Shown here piece after piece: positions 32,029 through 43,120 of a stretch of DNA of 64,000 bases (position 1 is the first letter of the stretch; each line of letters opens with the position of its first letter). A model generated the notes under the pieces. That model was not told the DNA's origin. It made no database searches and worked only from the letters and a program-made list of their open reading frames with translations. The position numbers and the translations under genes were made by a program. Source of the stretch: Marchantia polymorpha subsp. ruderalis (lineage: Eukaryota; Streptophyta; Marchantiopsida; Marchantiales; Marchantiaceae); NCBI GenBank assembly GCA_037833965.1, contig AP031352.1, forward strand, positions 20,812,501-20,876,500. The letters run 5' to 3'.

Positions 32029-34857
32029 TTCATCTTCCGGCTGAATAGCTTCCTGCTCTTCTTCTTCTTCCACCGAACAGCAGGCAACGAATCCCACGAA
32101 GTAATCGGATTCGGTACCACTGGAATCCGATCGCGCGGTCGACTCACTGTCCTCGCCCGATGTGTAACCTGCACTTGTCGATGGGGTCTCTCCTTCGTGC
32201 CTGACCCTATTCCAGGGCACCGTAATGGTTTTGGTCGGTTCCGAAGGATGAGGAAACTTAAGGCGATGTCTTCGCCAATCACATCTGACTTGTGCACCGT
32301 ATAGCCATGGTCGCCCGAGCAGAACGTCATAGCCCTGCTTCATCATCGGTTGAAGGATGATATACGTCAACCGAAAGTCCGCACCCCCGATGGTTGTCTT
32401 GACATTGCGCAGCATACCTGCAGGCATTCTCCGCGTCTGATCCGCTAATCTCAACACACGCTTCGAGGGTTCGTATTGACTGTACCCCAAGGCTCTCGCT
32501 GTATCCTCCGTCATTATGTTGACTCCTGATCCAGAGTCGATTGGCACTCTGCGTACACAACACCCTGCGATTTCCACATCGATCTCGGGTGGCCCTTGGT
32601 CTTCGCTCTCTACTTGATATACTTGAGAGGATGTGGATGCGCGCGGCTTCCGCGGATGCCGTAGCGAAAGCATCAACATTCTCCGATACGTCTTATTGTC
32701 CTCCAAGAGCTGCTTGAACGTGATGTTCACTTTTCGACTCCCGAGATCTTCGACCAAGTCATAGTGGGCGCGTTGGGTCGCCGGGGTCGGCGACGCTCTG
32801 CGAGGTTCCACGGTGGCTGCTAACTTCGCCCCAAGGGAGGAGGTCAGGTCTGGCCGCGGTGGGTCCTTTTGAGTGCGGATCGCTTCCTGCAACAGGTTGG
32901 CTACCTCGTTGCGGATATCCGGAGCATAGTCCCGTTTCAGTAGGCGCACTGGCTCGTCCTCGACTGCTGTCTGGGGGCGCACTGCTGGTGCCTCTCTCGT
33001 AGCCGAAGACTTCCGAGCAGGTCGCAAGTCGGACTTGCTGGATGTCTTCTCCTTCCCTTTTCTCGTCCGGTCGTCGGTTCTCCGTTCGTGCTTGCGAGTG
33101 TCACGCTCTTGCTCCTTCGATTTCTTGGAACTACGAGTTTCGACCCGTGCGCACATGACCTCTTCAGCCGGCCATTCTTCGTCTTCGCCATCCCCGTCTG
33201 AACCTACTTCGACCTGGTTAACTTGCACGTCCTCCTTGGCAGGAGTGTTCACAAATCGTACCGCTGGCCGAGGGACTGGTGGCTGATCACACTCTGGCGC
33301 AGTGTGCCCGACCTTCTTGCAATTACTACATGTCGGAGCATAATCGTTTCGCCTTTTTGGATGGGGACACTGCGGTGAGAAGTGCCCAACTTCCCCGCAA
33401 TTATAACAAGCTCGCGGTGGCGGTGGGTCAAACGTCCCTGGAGGTGCTCTCCGCCTCACAGGTACCGTAGTGGCCCGATCCACCGGAATATATCGTGGGA
33501 CTTGCATTGCTGAAACTGCAGGAGGGGTAGGGACCGACTGGACGGCGTAGGCTGTCTCTTCGCTAGCCTCTCCATAGTACTGAGGGTGCTCTCCATAGTA
33601 CGGTTGCGCCCACTCTACTGCGTTGACTGGATATGACGGCCGGGTGGTAAGGCACTCGGTGTTTGCATGTCCCACCGCCCCGCACGTAGTACACCATAAG
33701 TTCGCTCGCACTCTCCCGGGTGATTTTCTGCGATCATGCCCGCCTACCACTTGAACCTTGAGATCGGCGAAGTCCTTCACAAGGGTCTCCATCTTCGAAG
33801 CTATATCTCCCGGCGCTCTGTCCGTAGTCACTCGTCGGATGCCCTTTTTCTTTGCTGACCCATGCTTCTTCCTCTTCTTCTCCTCCTCCGACGATGAGGT
33901 TTCCTCTTCCTCGGATGAAGAACGGTTCTCGTCCGAAGACGATTCCTCCGATGACGGAGTTGTACCTCTACGTCGTCTCCGCCCTCCCTTCGGTTTTCGT
34001 TCCTTCGACTCCCGTCTCTCTCTCCCTCTTCGGTTGAGAGTGGAAGTTTCGAAGGCTTCTGCCGATGCAATCACATCCTCAATAGTGTCGCACTTGCTAC
34101 GTCGGCAAAAAGTCTCCATCTCCCTAGTTAAACCGGTCACGTACCAATCCACAGCTTGTTGTACCGAGAAAGGGGACCCTGGTCCTGTTTTCGGTATTCT
34201 GTCGAGGAGGTCCAGAAATCTCTCAGTGTAGTCACGCAGACTCTCCTTCTTCTCTCGCTGCAAATTACGTAACTTTGTCAAAACCCGGCTGTCGTAGCCG
34301 AGCTCGCGGAAGCGGCGAAGGAATTTCTCCTTCAGCTGGGCCCATGTTGTCAACCCAGTCGGATCGATGCTCTCGTGATTGTACCAACTCCTCGCTTTCT
34401 TCCGCAGAAGGCTTGGAAAGATCCTTAGTCGGTCGTCGTCTGCGATCTCGCGATTGGCAATAGACACCGACTCGAATAACTTGATGTATGAATCTGCATC
34501 GTCGTCATCCCCACTCCCTTTGTACTTCGGGTAGGAATGTTTAGTAATCGGTTGAGGTAGCCGCACATTGGCTTGTCCGTCCGCCATCGGTGTGTCTGTC
34601 GACGGTTCTCGGGCGGTCGGTTCTACTTCACTAGGCGGGTCCGTACAAGGAATATCTAGTAGAACTGTAAGCACCAAGTTTGGTTCCGAGTCGCCGGGGG
34701 TAGTTTCCCCAAGGATGTCGGCCGAACTAGGCTTAGGTACTCTTTTTGGTGTTTTCTTGTTTTGACGCCGTGTCTCTTCCACGGCCTTCTCTGAATCTCG
34801 TCGGAACTTGCGGACAGCTCTAGCACTTAGGTTGCTCCCGCCAGCCCCAGTCGACAT
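32026..34857 (-). CDS. gag: Gag-protease polyprotein, unit 2 (943 aa)
   Basis: Intact 943-codon frame, identical in translation to the unit 3 and 4 copies; domain details at 54210-57041. It is the only intact gene of this deletion derivative. PBS and LTR L3 upstream are complete, so it could still be transcribed from the L3 promoter. Confidence 0.92.
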   Translation of the reverse strand: MSTGAGGSNLSARAVRKFRRDSEKAVEETRRQNKKTPKRVPKPSSADILGETTPGDSEPNLVLTVLLDIPCTDPPSEVEPTAREPSTDTPMADGQANVRLPQPITKHSYPKYKGSGDDDDADSYIKLFESVSIANREIADDDRLRIFPSLLRKKARSWYNHESIDPTGLTTWAQLKEKFLRRFRELGYDSRVLTKLRNLQREKKESLRDYTERFLDLLDRIPKTGPGSPFSVQQAVDWYVTGLTREMETFCRRSKCDTIEDVIASAEAFETSTLNRRGRERRESKERKPKGGRRRRRGTTPSSEESSSDENRSSSEEEETSSSEEEKKRKKHGSAKKKGIRRVTTDRAPGDIASKMETLVKDFADLKVQVVGGHDRRKSPGRVRANLWCTTCGAVGHANTECLTTRPSYPVNAVEWAQPYYGEHPQYYGEASEETAYAVQSVPTPPAVSAMQVPRYIPVDRATTVPVRRRAPPGTFDPPPPRACYNCGEVGHFSPQCPHPKRRNDYAPTCSNCKKVGHTAPECDQPPVPRPAVRFVNTPAKEDVQVNQVEVGSDGDGEDEEWPAEEVMCARVETRSSKKSKEQERDTRKHERRTDDRTRKGKEKTSSKSDLRPARKSSATREAPAVRPQTAVEDEPVRLLKRDYAPDIRNEVANLLQEAIRTQKDPPRPDLTSSLGAKLAATVEPRRASPTPATQRAHYDLVEDLGSRKVNITFKQLLEDNKTYRRMLMLSLRHPRKPRASTSSQVYQVESEDQGPPEIDVEIAGCCVRRVPIDSGSGVNIMTEDTARALGYSQYEPSKRVLRLADQTRRMPAGMLRNVKTTIGGADFRLTYIILQPMMKQGYDVLLGRPWLYGAQVRCDWRRHRLKFPHPSEPTKTITVPWNRVRHEGETPSTSAGYTSGEDSESTARSDSSGTESDYFVGFVACCSVEEEEEQEAIQPEDE

Positions 34858-34904
34858 TCACCGAGCATGGCTGCTCGTAAAAACCCCGGTGTTGACGCAA
34901 CTGT

Positions 34905-34921
34905 CCCCGGCAGCGGCGCCA
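34905..34921 (-). promoter_or_regulatory. Primer-binding site, unit 2
   Basis: Same TGGCGCCGCTGCCGGGG as in unit 1. Between it and the LTR end lies AAGAAG-CCGACAA-CTTCTT, able to form a 6-bp hairpin. Confidence 0.8.
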
Positions 34922-35885
34922 AAAAGAAGTTGTCGGCTTCTTATGTAATAACCCACTAAAGGCTAAAACTGCAATATAGTGGTAGAAAGGTCGAACCCAC
35001 AGGGACAGAGGAACACACAGGGTACAAAGTGTCACGTTTTAACAGACTATTGAGGAGTTTGAATTCTCAGGCGACTGTCACTCCCAGAAATACTGCAAGT
35101 GTCCACTCGGAGCGCACTCGGAGGTCGCACAGTGCAGCGTAACACACACACACACACACCTGAAACTACAGAAACACAACCCAGAGATCCGTTAGGACCT
35201 CTACTTCAAGATTTCAGGGGGAAAGTCTCTCACGAGCACACTCGGCAAAGCTGCGGGCAGTGACTTCCAACTCCGGCTTTTACAACGCTTCCACTAGCTT
35301 ACTGCTAGTGTAGGAAACCCGGTTTGGACTACCTACTTCGGATCGAAGTCACTCAGACGCGGTGAACAACACTCTCAACTCACAAAACGCGTAGAGAACA
35401 CAGGTCCGCACTGAAGGACTCACTGAGAAACCTTCCAGTAACACAACAACAGTCTATTGAGGAGTTTGAATTCTCAGGCACTTGTCATTCCCAGAAATAC
35501 TACAGGGGTTACCCTCAAGGCACCTGCTGCAGCGTAACCTGAATTTACAACCAAGGCTTACACGAAGTAGCAAAACTTCACTTTGGCATTCAGGGGAAAA
35601 ATCCCAAGGAGTACAATCAGAAAGAAACACTCAAAGGTGTAGGGGCGAAACTGTTCAAGTATCTAACTAGTCACTGGCTCTGAGCATCGGCAGTCACCCG
35701 CAGGTGCAGATCCGAACTACTCAAGTCTCTAACCAATGTACTAGCTCTGAACATTCGGCCGAAGGCCTTCAGCTACAAAATGCGGAACGCTAAGTTGTAA
35801 CTCCTCGTGCGTGGTGACAGAACTCAAGGACACAAACACGCAAAGGAAATGGGTTCCTGATCTGCACTTCTGATGGGAAAGAACC

Positions 35886-35914
35886 CCAGGCAAAACGCCT
35901 GGAACTATTTTATA
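35886..35914 (-). promoter_or_regulatory. LTR core promoter: TATA box plus hairpin, L3
   Basis: Minus-strand TATAAAA (35914-35908), then hairpin CCAGGC-GTTTT-GCCTGG (35902-35886). Compared with S1, C and D (CAAGGC/GCCTTG) one A-T pair has become C-G, with both sides changed. Confidence 0.72.
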
Positions 35915-35950
35915 CCTTCTAAGTCCTACCTAACACTACACTGCACTACG

Positions 35951-38852
35951 CTACACGCCTGCACGGAACCACGCTACACTACACTCCGCGGAACCTGTAC
36001 TGCGTCTCCTGCGCGGCCGACTGCCGCGCACTAACTCCCTACCCTGCCAATCTTCCGCTCGACTGCGCAGTCCCAGACGCTGCAACGCCGCGGTCACTTC
36101 CACTTCGAGGGCGGACATGGTATCCTGTGCCTTCGACAGAAAGGCCTCGAGCTTCTTCGCTACCTTCCGCCGACTCCTACTGTCGCCTGACAACAACCCG
36201 GCTGCGCGCAATTCAAACTCACGCAGTGTGAGTTTCTCCTGCGCCTTTACTTCCCAGTGGGCGTAGCCCTTGAGACAGTGGGCGACTCGCCTCGCCGTCT
36301 CCACCTTCGTGCGATCCGCCTCCTTCCTGCGATCCTCTTCAATCGTTACTAATTGCGATTCGGCTTCAGCACGTTGCGCTCTCAATTCGCCACACTCTGA
36401 CTGCAAACTGCGGATTAATTCTTCATCCGCCTGCCGTGCGAGCTGACATTGTTCCAACAACCGCGTCTGTCGCACGAGCTCCTCTGACAAAATCCGATTC
36501 TGGGCCTGCTCAGAATCGAGTGCTTCCTTGACCTTCACCTGCTCCTTGGTGAGCTCGCCCAGTTTCTCATCCTTCATCTTCTCGGAGTGCTTGTAGAATT
36601 TCTGATTAAGCTTGTACTGTCCCCATAAGCACTCATGCTTCTCCTTCAAGTCCCTCAACTCCTGGTCCACTCTAGCTAATAGCTTGCTGGTGTGGACTTT
36701 AGTGCGAGTCCGCCTGCGCACTAATTCGATGTAAGATCCCGGCTGGAGTGGGTCGGCGTATTTATCGACCTTGCGATCCAAGTACCGCAGCAACGGAATC
36801 ACTTGCTCAGAGAGCGCCGCCGCCGGCGCTCCAACAATTTCCTCCTCCTCCTCCTCGGTGTCTTCTGCTCCTGACATTTCTTCCGTGGAGCCTCCGTCGT
36901 CATCATCCGAGTGGAGAATTTCAGTCGCCATTGATTGCGTCGGCGACTGCCCCGAGTGGGGCTGCACGTCCTCGACGTGTGCTGCCTGCGAAGGCACGGC
37001 TGCAGCCTCGCTGCTTGTCGCCAAAATTTCTAAGGCGGAAGGCGAATGTATCCGAGCGGCATCCCCTTCGCTCGCTGGTTGATTGCCTACCGCATTCTCT
37101 CTGTCGCCGTCGTCCGTCGCCGAAGGCGATTGAGCGGAGGGTGGCTGCGCGGGGTTGGATTGCGCGTCGCGCATCGAGATTTCATCCCGCGGACAGTCAC
37201 TCCGCTCCGTCGTCTGCTGCTCCCTCGATCGGTCCGTGGGGGCTGTGCCCGGCCCGTGCGCAGGCGCATTTGCCGGCGCCTTGTCCGTCGCAGGCGTAGC
37301 GCCGCGGACCTCTATCGCCGAAGGCGACATGGCCGGGGGCCGCACGCCCGATGTTCCTTGGCCTATAGGCCCTACCGCCGAAGGCGCATCTATCGGCGGA
37401 CTTCCCGCCGATGGTGCGGCCTCCGCACGCTCTCTGCTCGTATCTCCTCGGCTCGAAGGCCCTGGCGCCGAAGGCGCGAATTGCGGCGCGTGGTGCGCCG
37501 GTGGGTCTGGCCCCGAGGGTCGGTGTCTCGTAGGCGGTTCTTCCGCCGGCTCCTTCCCCTTCCTACGTTGGAACGGGGGTGATTCTTGCCTGTGCACAGG
37601 CGGCACGTGCGGAGGTGTTCTGTGCACAGGTGACCTGTGCACAGGCGACCTGTGCACAGGTGAGCGCCTGTGCACAGGCGGACTGCTCCTTCCCACGCGT
37701 AAGCGTAGATCCACGTCCACTTGCGTTCGCCGGTCCGCGGAGGCTCGTCCGTCCGCGGAGGTTCGCCTGTGCGCAAACGGAACCTCTGTCCGCATCGCAC
37801 GTGGTAACTCCGGAGGCCCTTGGCCCGTAGGCGGCCTCTCTCCCGACGAGGTTGCAGCGTGGCCCGTCGCTCCTGCGGCCGTCCGCGCTTCCTCTCGCCT
37901 CTCTGGCGACGCACTTCCTATCTCCGTCGCAATCGTCGCCGTGTCTGCACTGTCAGCTGGTAACACCAGTCTGCGTGCCTTCTGCTTCGGCCGGCTGTAT
38001 GGCTCGCACAGCGGCCGCGGTCGAATGGGAGCAGAGGGTTCTTGATGCTGCTCCTCTTCAGACTCTTCTCTCCATCGCCGCTTCCGCGGCACTCGCGCCG
38101 CAGGGGTGTGTCTCCCTTCGTCTCTCCGTCTTGATGGGGTAGAAGTCGGGGACTCCTCTGCGTCAGTATCGACCTCGTTCTCCCGCACATACTTCCCGGG
38201 ATGGTCGATGGACAATGGCGGAAAATGTTCAAGCTCCGCCGCTGTCAAACAATTCCGCTGTCGATAAAAATTGATGAGGAAAGGAGAAAGATGGTTTAGA
38301 GTTCCCCCCCTTCTCCTCAAACGCGTGCTGTCGCATCACCCTGTGCAGGATGCTCGCCCAGTGAATGGGAGTTCCCTCGATGACGCACTCCACAAAAGAG
38401 ACCTGCCACAATGTGATGTAGCAGGCACGGTGCGGCTGCAGTAATTGCATCAGCGCCGCGGACAAAGTCCGGCGAAATCGATCCTTGTAATCACGGGTCC
38501 TGTACCCATTCTTGGTTGACCTCCCGGTCTTGAACAGCTCCACAAATTGCGCCTCTTCTTGCTTGGTCACCTTGATGCTCTCGCTGTCGAAAAGGAGATG
38601 CCCTGGCATGCCAGCACATCTTCCCAACGCCTGCGCCCAATCTTGGACTGTCCACCGATCAACATGCGGACGCAATCCGCGCGAGGGTGGTCCCTGTGGC
38701 TCTAGCCACTCGCGCACCATATTCGCGCAGATGTAATTCCATCCCCATAGCAGGAAATCGAGCTTTCTTGCTATTAAGCGCTCTTCGAAAGCGCGCAGCC
38801 CGTTCTGCGGCAGGCGAAGTGGCACCATCCGCAATCTGCTCGGTCTCGTCAT
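35951..38852 (-). CDS. LTR-borne U3 protein, L3 (one +1 frameshift)
   Basis: Starts at ATG 38852 (MTRPSRLRM), the same start as in other LTRs; the frame is also open upstream to 39479. The conserved N-terminal domain runs in the first frame to a run of seven G (plus 38304-38310), where S1 and D have six. From there the relatives' protein continues in the +1 frame to 35951 (acidic and coiled-coil parts), while the first frame stops at 38229. About 967 codons in all. Either a fixed 1-base insertion or a recoding site; the former is simpler. Confidence 0.8.
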
Positions 38853-40239
38853 TGCGTTCCTGGGGTTCGCTCGCCCGCTCATTCTACTTCCGCACTGTCC
38901 GCGTTTCTTTCTCTCTCGGCAAACTCTAATCGCTCTCAATTCCAAATCACGCGCACTCACTCCTTCCTCAATCAACAAGAAATCTCCTGTGTGGCGGCGT
39001 CGAGAATGGTCCGCAGCCAGCAGATGGATGCGCGCAGCGCGCACAAGAGATTGGAATCGCGAATTCAAGAATGGGACGTTCTCCGCCGCCCGGTCGATTA
39101 AACTCTCACGCTCGAATTGGCGGATTTGAACTCCGCGAGCGTGTCGCCCTGCGGACATGGGGGCGTAGCGCCGAAGGCGAGTTTTCCGCCTTGCGCGGTA
39201 CACTTGTTCGTACCGCCCCTCGGCCAATCTCCTTCTGCCTTGACGCGTGTGTCCGCATGTCGGACAAAAATTCAACTCCTGCCTGTGCGTAGGCAGGGGC
39301 CTCGGCGGATTCTCCGCCGGCGCGGAACTTGAACATCCTCCTGTGCACAGGCGCTCGCCTGTGCGCAGGCGAATTCCGTCCGCGGCGCTGCGCTGGCGCG
39401 GAAGGCGTTGACCGTGGTCAGCCGTCTCCGTCCAGTCTGTCCGTTCCTTGTCTCTCCGTCGGCGCTTCCGCCGCCGCAACTCCGTCCGTCCAAGAGCGCA
39501 TCCACCCGTGCCGTCCGCACGGTCCGTACCTGTTGGATTACTCTGGCGGCTCTTCCGACGTACGCGGCGCTGCGCTGGCGCGGAAGGCGCCGTACACTTT
39601 CTACCTCACAAGGCGCATTTCTAGGGCCCAATGCGGATTTTCCGCCGACGCCGAAGTGCCTGTGCACAGGCGTTCGCCTGTGCGTAGGCGCACTTCGCGC
39701 CTTCCCTAACCCTACTTCGCCTGTGCACAGGCGAACGCCTTCGTCCGCGCATAGGACAAAACTTGAATCCCCCTTCTGCGTAGGCGGAATTCGCGCCGGT
39801 GGCGAACTCCTTCCGCCGTAGGCGACCGCCTCCGTTTCTTCCAGTAGCGATAACTCCCTAAGTCCTCGTCCGTTCCAAGCGTTCTTGGGCTCGTTGGAAT
39901 CAGCGCGTCGAGCTCTTTCCAACGGGATCCTAACTTGGTCAAGGCGCCTGAGGGTTGACCTAATTACGGGGGTTTCCCTACAGCCGCGGACGCAACCTCC
40001 GAAGGCGGGTTTTGCGCCTTGCGCCGTAGAGATCCTAACTGCGGAGCTCGCAGGGAGGGTGGTGCCTGTCCTTACTGCGGCACCCCAAATCCCAGATTCT
40101 ACAAGATCCCTCGAGAATCCCCGCGATCTTCCGGATTCACTCTGTTTTGATGTACCGAAGGCTATTTACAATGCTGCCAGGGTACAGTTTTCCAAAAATG
40201 TTTTGATCTCCTCAAAATTGCCAAAAGTGGGGTACCACA

Positions 40240-40252
40240 TGCCCCCCTCCTC
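40240..40252 (-). promoter_or_regulatory. Polypurine tract, unit 3
   Basis: Minus-strand GAGGAGGGGGGCA directly before the LTR start TGTGGTACC and 24 bp after the pol stop. Confidence 0.88.
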
Positions 40253-40276
40253 AATTGTGAGCGCCCACGCGAACAC

Positions 40277-43117
40277 TCACATGTGGTATTTCTTCAACCG
40301 CCACCCGTTCACTCGGGTGCCTAACAAATCGCCGGCCAGGTCCGCAAGTTGGATGGATCCATTCGGGAAGACTTCGACAACCCTGTAAGGTCCCATCCAC
40401 CTTAGGTGTAGTTTGCCTGGGAATCTGGCATGCCTGCTGTCGTAGAGCAATGCCAAATCACCCGCCTGCAGGAGTACCGGTTTGATCTTTTTATCGTATC
40501 TCTCCTTTCGGCGGAGCTGGATTATCCTGGTGCGATCTTCGGCGTCTCTTCTCCTCTCATCCAGCAGCGTGACTTCCTGTAACCTGTAGAGCTGACTCTC
40601 CTCTGCGCCCATCCTCTGCAAATCCAACGTTCGTTGGGTGGGTACTTCAAATTCGATCGGGAGGATCGGGTGCTGCCCATACACCAGAAAGTATGGTGTC
40701 TGTTTGGTCGTGATCTTCTCAGCTGTGCGGTACGCCCATAGAGCGGCTGCTAGCTTCGTATCCCAGTCGTGAGCGTGATTCACCGTGACCTTGAGTAGTA
40801 TTTTACACAGCAGACCATTGGACTTCTCCGTCAGTCCATTTGCCTTGGGATTGTATGGAGTAGTCTTCCGGTGCTTGATGTGGAAGTACCGTGTCAGATC
40901 TTCGATGATCTGATTCAGAAAATGCGTGCCCCGGTCGCTGACTAGCTCTAAGGGACATCCGTAGCGTGTGATGATTGACTCAAACAAGAATGCTGCCACT
41001 GTGGCAGCATCATCCCTTCTGGTGGCTCTGGCCTCTACCATTTTGGTGGCGTAGTCCGTTGCTACCAGAATGTAGCGCCTTCGTGTACTTCTAGTCACTG
41101 GTTGTATCGGCCCTACAAAGTCAATACCCCACTTTTCGAAAGGTGCTAGAGGCATGATGGGAGTCAGGGGCCAGCGTGTTGTAGGCGTCGGTCTCCCCGT
41201 CCTCTGGCAACTGTCGCACTTGCGGATGTAATCGAGAACATCCTTAAACATGGTCGGCCACCAATATCCCGCATTTAGGATCTTTGTGACCGTGTTCCTG
41301 GTGGCATAGTGTCCACCCGCCTCCTCTGTATGCATCGCACTCACTATTCTTGGTACTTCTGATTCCTCCAGGCATCTGCATAAGCGTTCATCCGCCATCT
41401 TCTTAAACAAAACCCCCTGCTGGAGTTGGTACGGGCCTGCCTTATGAATAAAGACAGTTCGCTGTTCCAAATCCATGCCTTCGGGGCACTGGAGGGTTAA
41501 CAGATATCGATACAGGTCGGCATAGCGGGACTCATGTCCTGCAGACAACTGAAATAACTCTTCATCTGGAAAATCGTCCACCAATTCCTCCTCTGTCGGC
41601 TGTGTCCATAATCGGGACAAGTAATCCGCATTTTCGTGGTGCACCCCTTTTCTGGTCTGGACTGTGTAGGTGAACTCTTGTAGTAACAACACCCACCTGG
41701 CGATTCGACCGGATAGGTCGGCTTTCTTGACTAGGTGTTGCAATGCGTAGTGGTCCACATGGAACACAAACTCGTAACAGATTAGGTAGTGACGGAACTT
41801 CTTACAGGAGTATACCATCCCCAACGCTTCTCTCTCCGTCGTGGTGTACTTCCGCTCTGCTAGAGACAGCTGTCGGCTCGCGAAGTAGATCGGGTAGTCC
41901 TTTTTGTTGTCATCCTTTTGACTCAGTACTACACCGATGGCGAATGCCGAGGTGTCAACGTAAACATGGAATGGTCGATTCCAGTCTGGACTCCTTAGTA
42001 CGGGAGCAGTCGTGAGTTTTGCTTTTAGAGCCTCAAATGCTGACTGCTGGTTCGCACCCCAAGCATAGGGCTCGTCCTTCTTCAACAACTTGGTCAGGTC
42101 CGCCGCCAGTATTGCATACATGTGTATGAATCTTCGGTAGTAGCCCACATGACCCAGGAATGCTCGCAGCTCTCTTAGATTCGTGGGAGGCTCAAGCTCG
42201 AGTATAACCTTGACCTTCTCGATGTCCACCGCAATGCCGTCTGCCGAGACCCGATGACCCAACAAGATCCCACTAGTCATAAAGAAAAAGCACTTCTCGG
42301 GATGCAGTGATAAACTGCTCTCTCTACATTTATCGAAGGTCTGCTTCAAGTGACTTAAGTGTTCAGACCGTTTCCCAAAGACACAGAAGTCATCTATGAA
42401 TATTTCCAGGAACTTCCTCAGTTGTTCCTGAAAGATATTGGTCATCATCCGTTGAAAGGTGGCAGGCGCGTTGCACAGACCGAAGGGCATCTTGTGGTAT
42501 GCGTAAGTTCCCCAGTCGGTTGTGAACGTAGTTTTATCCTTGTCCTGTTCACGGATAGACACCTGATTGTAACCTGAGAACCCATCCAGGAAGCTATAAC
42601 ATTCATGTCCTGCGACATGGTCTAGAATGGCATCCGTGAATGGTAACGGGTGATGATCCTTGCGTGTTGCTGCATTCAACTTCCGGAAATCCTGACACAC
42701 TCGTATCTTACCCGTCAACTTCTTGGGTACGATAACAATCGGCGACACCCACTCGCTGCTGAGCACAGGATAAATAATACCAGCGCTCAAGTACTTATCT
42801 ATCTCCTCTTTCACTAGCAAGGAGTACTTTGGGTTGAGGCGATACTGGCGCTGTCGTATGGGTACTGAGTCGTCCAGTAAATCGATACGGTGTTCCCCAT
42901 ACCGTGCGGGTATCCCCTTCATGTCTTCGATCTTCCAGGCGAAAACGTCGACATAATGGCTAAGGAAGGCCTGTACTTTCCTTAGCTCGTCTCCTCTCAC
43001 TGCGCTTGATACCTTCAAGCACTTGCCGGGACTGAGTTGTACTTCGTGACAGTCACTAGGGTCGACAATGCCCTCAGTGTGACTCGTCTCACTCCTTCCC
43101 AGTCCCACAGTTAATTG
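40277..43117 (-). CDS. pol: Pol (RT-RNaseH-integrase) by readthrough, unit 3
   Basis: Complete frame of 946 codons after the gag stop, identical in translation to unit 4; domain details at 51369-54209. All catalytic residues are present. With intact Gag, PBS, PPT and LTRs on both sides, unit 3 has every cis and trans component for retrotransposition apart from the shifted LTR ORF. Confidence 0.93.
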   Translation of the reverse strand, partial: QLTVGLGRSETSHTEGIVDPSDCHEVQLSPGKCLKVSSAVRGDELRKVQAFLSHYVDVFAWKIEDMKGIPARYGEHRIDLLDDSVPIRQRQYRLNPKYSLLVKEEIDKYLSAGIIYPVLSSEWVSPIVIVPKKLTGKIRVCQDFRKLNAATRKDHHPLPFTDAILDHVAGHECYSFLDGFSGYNQVSIREQDKDKTTFTTDWGTYAYHKMPFGLCNAPATFQRMMTNIFQEQLRKFLEIFIDDFCVFGKRSEHLSHLKQTFDKCRESSLSLHPEKCFFFMTSGILLGHRVSADGIAVDIEKVKVILELEPPTNLRELRAFLGHVGYYRRFIHMYAILAADLTKLLKKDEPYAWGANQQSAFEALKAKLTTAPVLRSPDWNRPFHVYVDTSAFAIGVVLSQKDDNKKDYPIYFASRQLSLAERKYTTTEREALGMVYSCKKFRHYLICYEFVFHVDHYALQHLVKKADLSGRIARWVLLLQEFTYTVQTRKGVHHENADYLSRLWTQPTEEELVDDFPDEELFQLSAGHESRYADLYRYLLTLQCPEGMDLEQRTVFIHKAGPYQLQQGVLFKKMADERLCRCLEESEVPRIVSAMHTEEAGGHYATRNTVTKILNAGYWWPTMFKDVLDYIRKCDSCQRTGRPTPTTRWPLTPIMPLAPFEKWGIDFVGPIQPVTRSTRRRYILVATDYATKMVEARATRRDDAATVAAFLFESIITRYGCPLELVSDRGTHFLNQIIEDLTRYFHIKHRKTTPYNPKANGLTEKSNGLLCKILLKVTVNHAHDWDTKLAAALWAYRTAEKITTKQTPYFLVYGQHPILPIEFEVPTQRTLDLQRMGAEESQLYRLQEVTLLDERRRDAEDRTRIIQLRRKERYDKKIKPVLLQAGDLALLYDSRHARFPGKLHLRWMGPYRVVEVFPNGSIQLADLAGDLLGTRVNGWRLKKYHM

Positions 43118-43120
43118 CTA
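43112..43120 (-). promoter_or_regulatory. Leaky stop TAG CAA TTA, unit 3
   Basis: Same motif as at 54204-54212; gag and pol are in one frame and only this stop separates them. Confidence 0.78.

Larger units (their letters stand above)
34944..40239 (-). mobile_element. Array LTR L3, complete (5,296 bp)
   Basis: On the minus strand it runs from TGTGGTACCCCAC (40239) to GTGGGTTATTACA (34944). U3 is about 4.35 kb and R/U5 about 0.94 kb. The U3 head 38853-40239 has no convincing gene but many palindromes (GCCTGTGCACAGGC, CGCCTTCGGCG). The ORF follows, then TATA (35914-35908). Confidence 0.95.
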
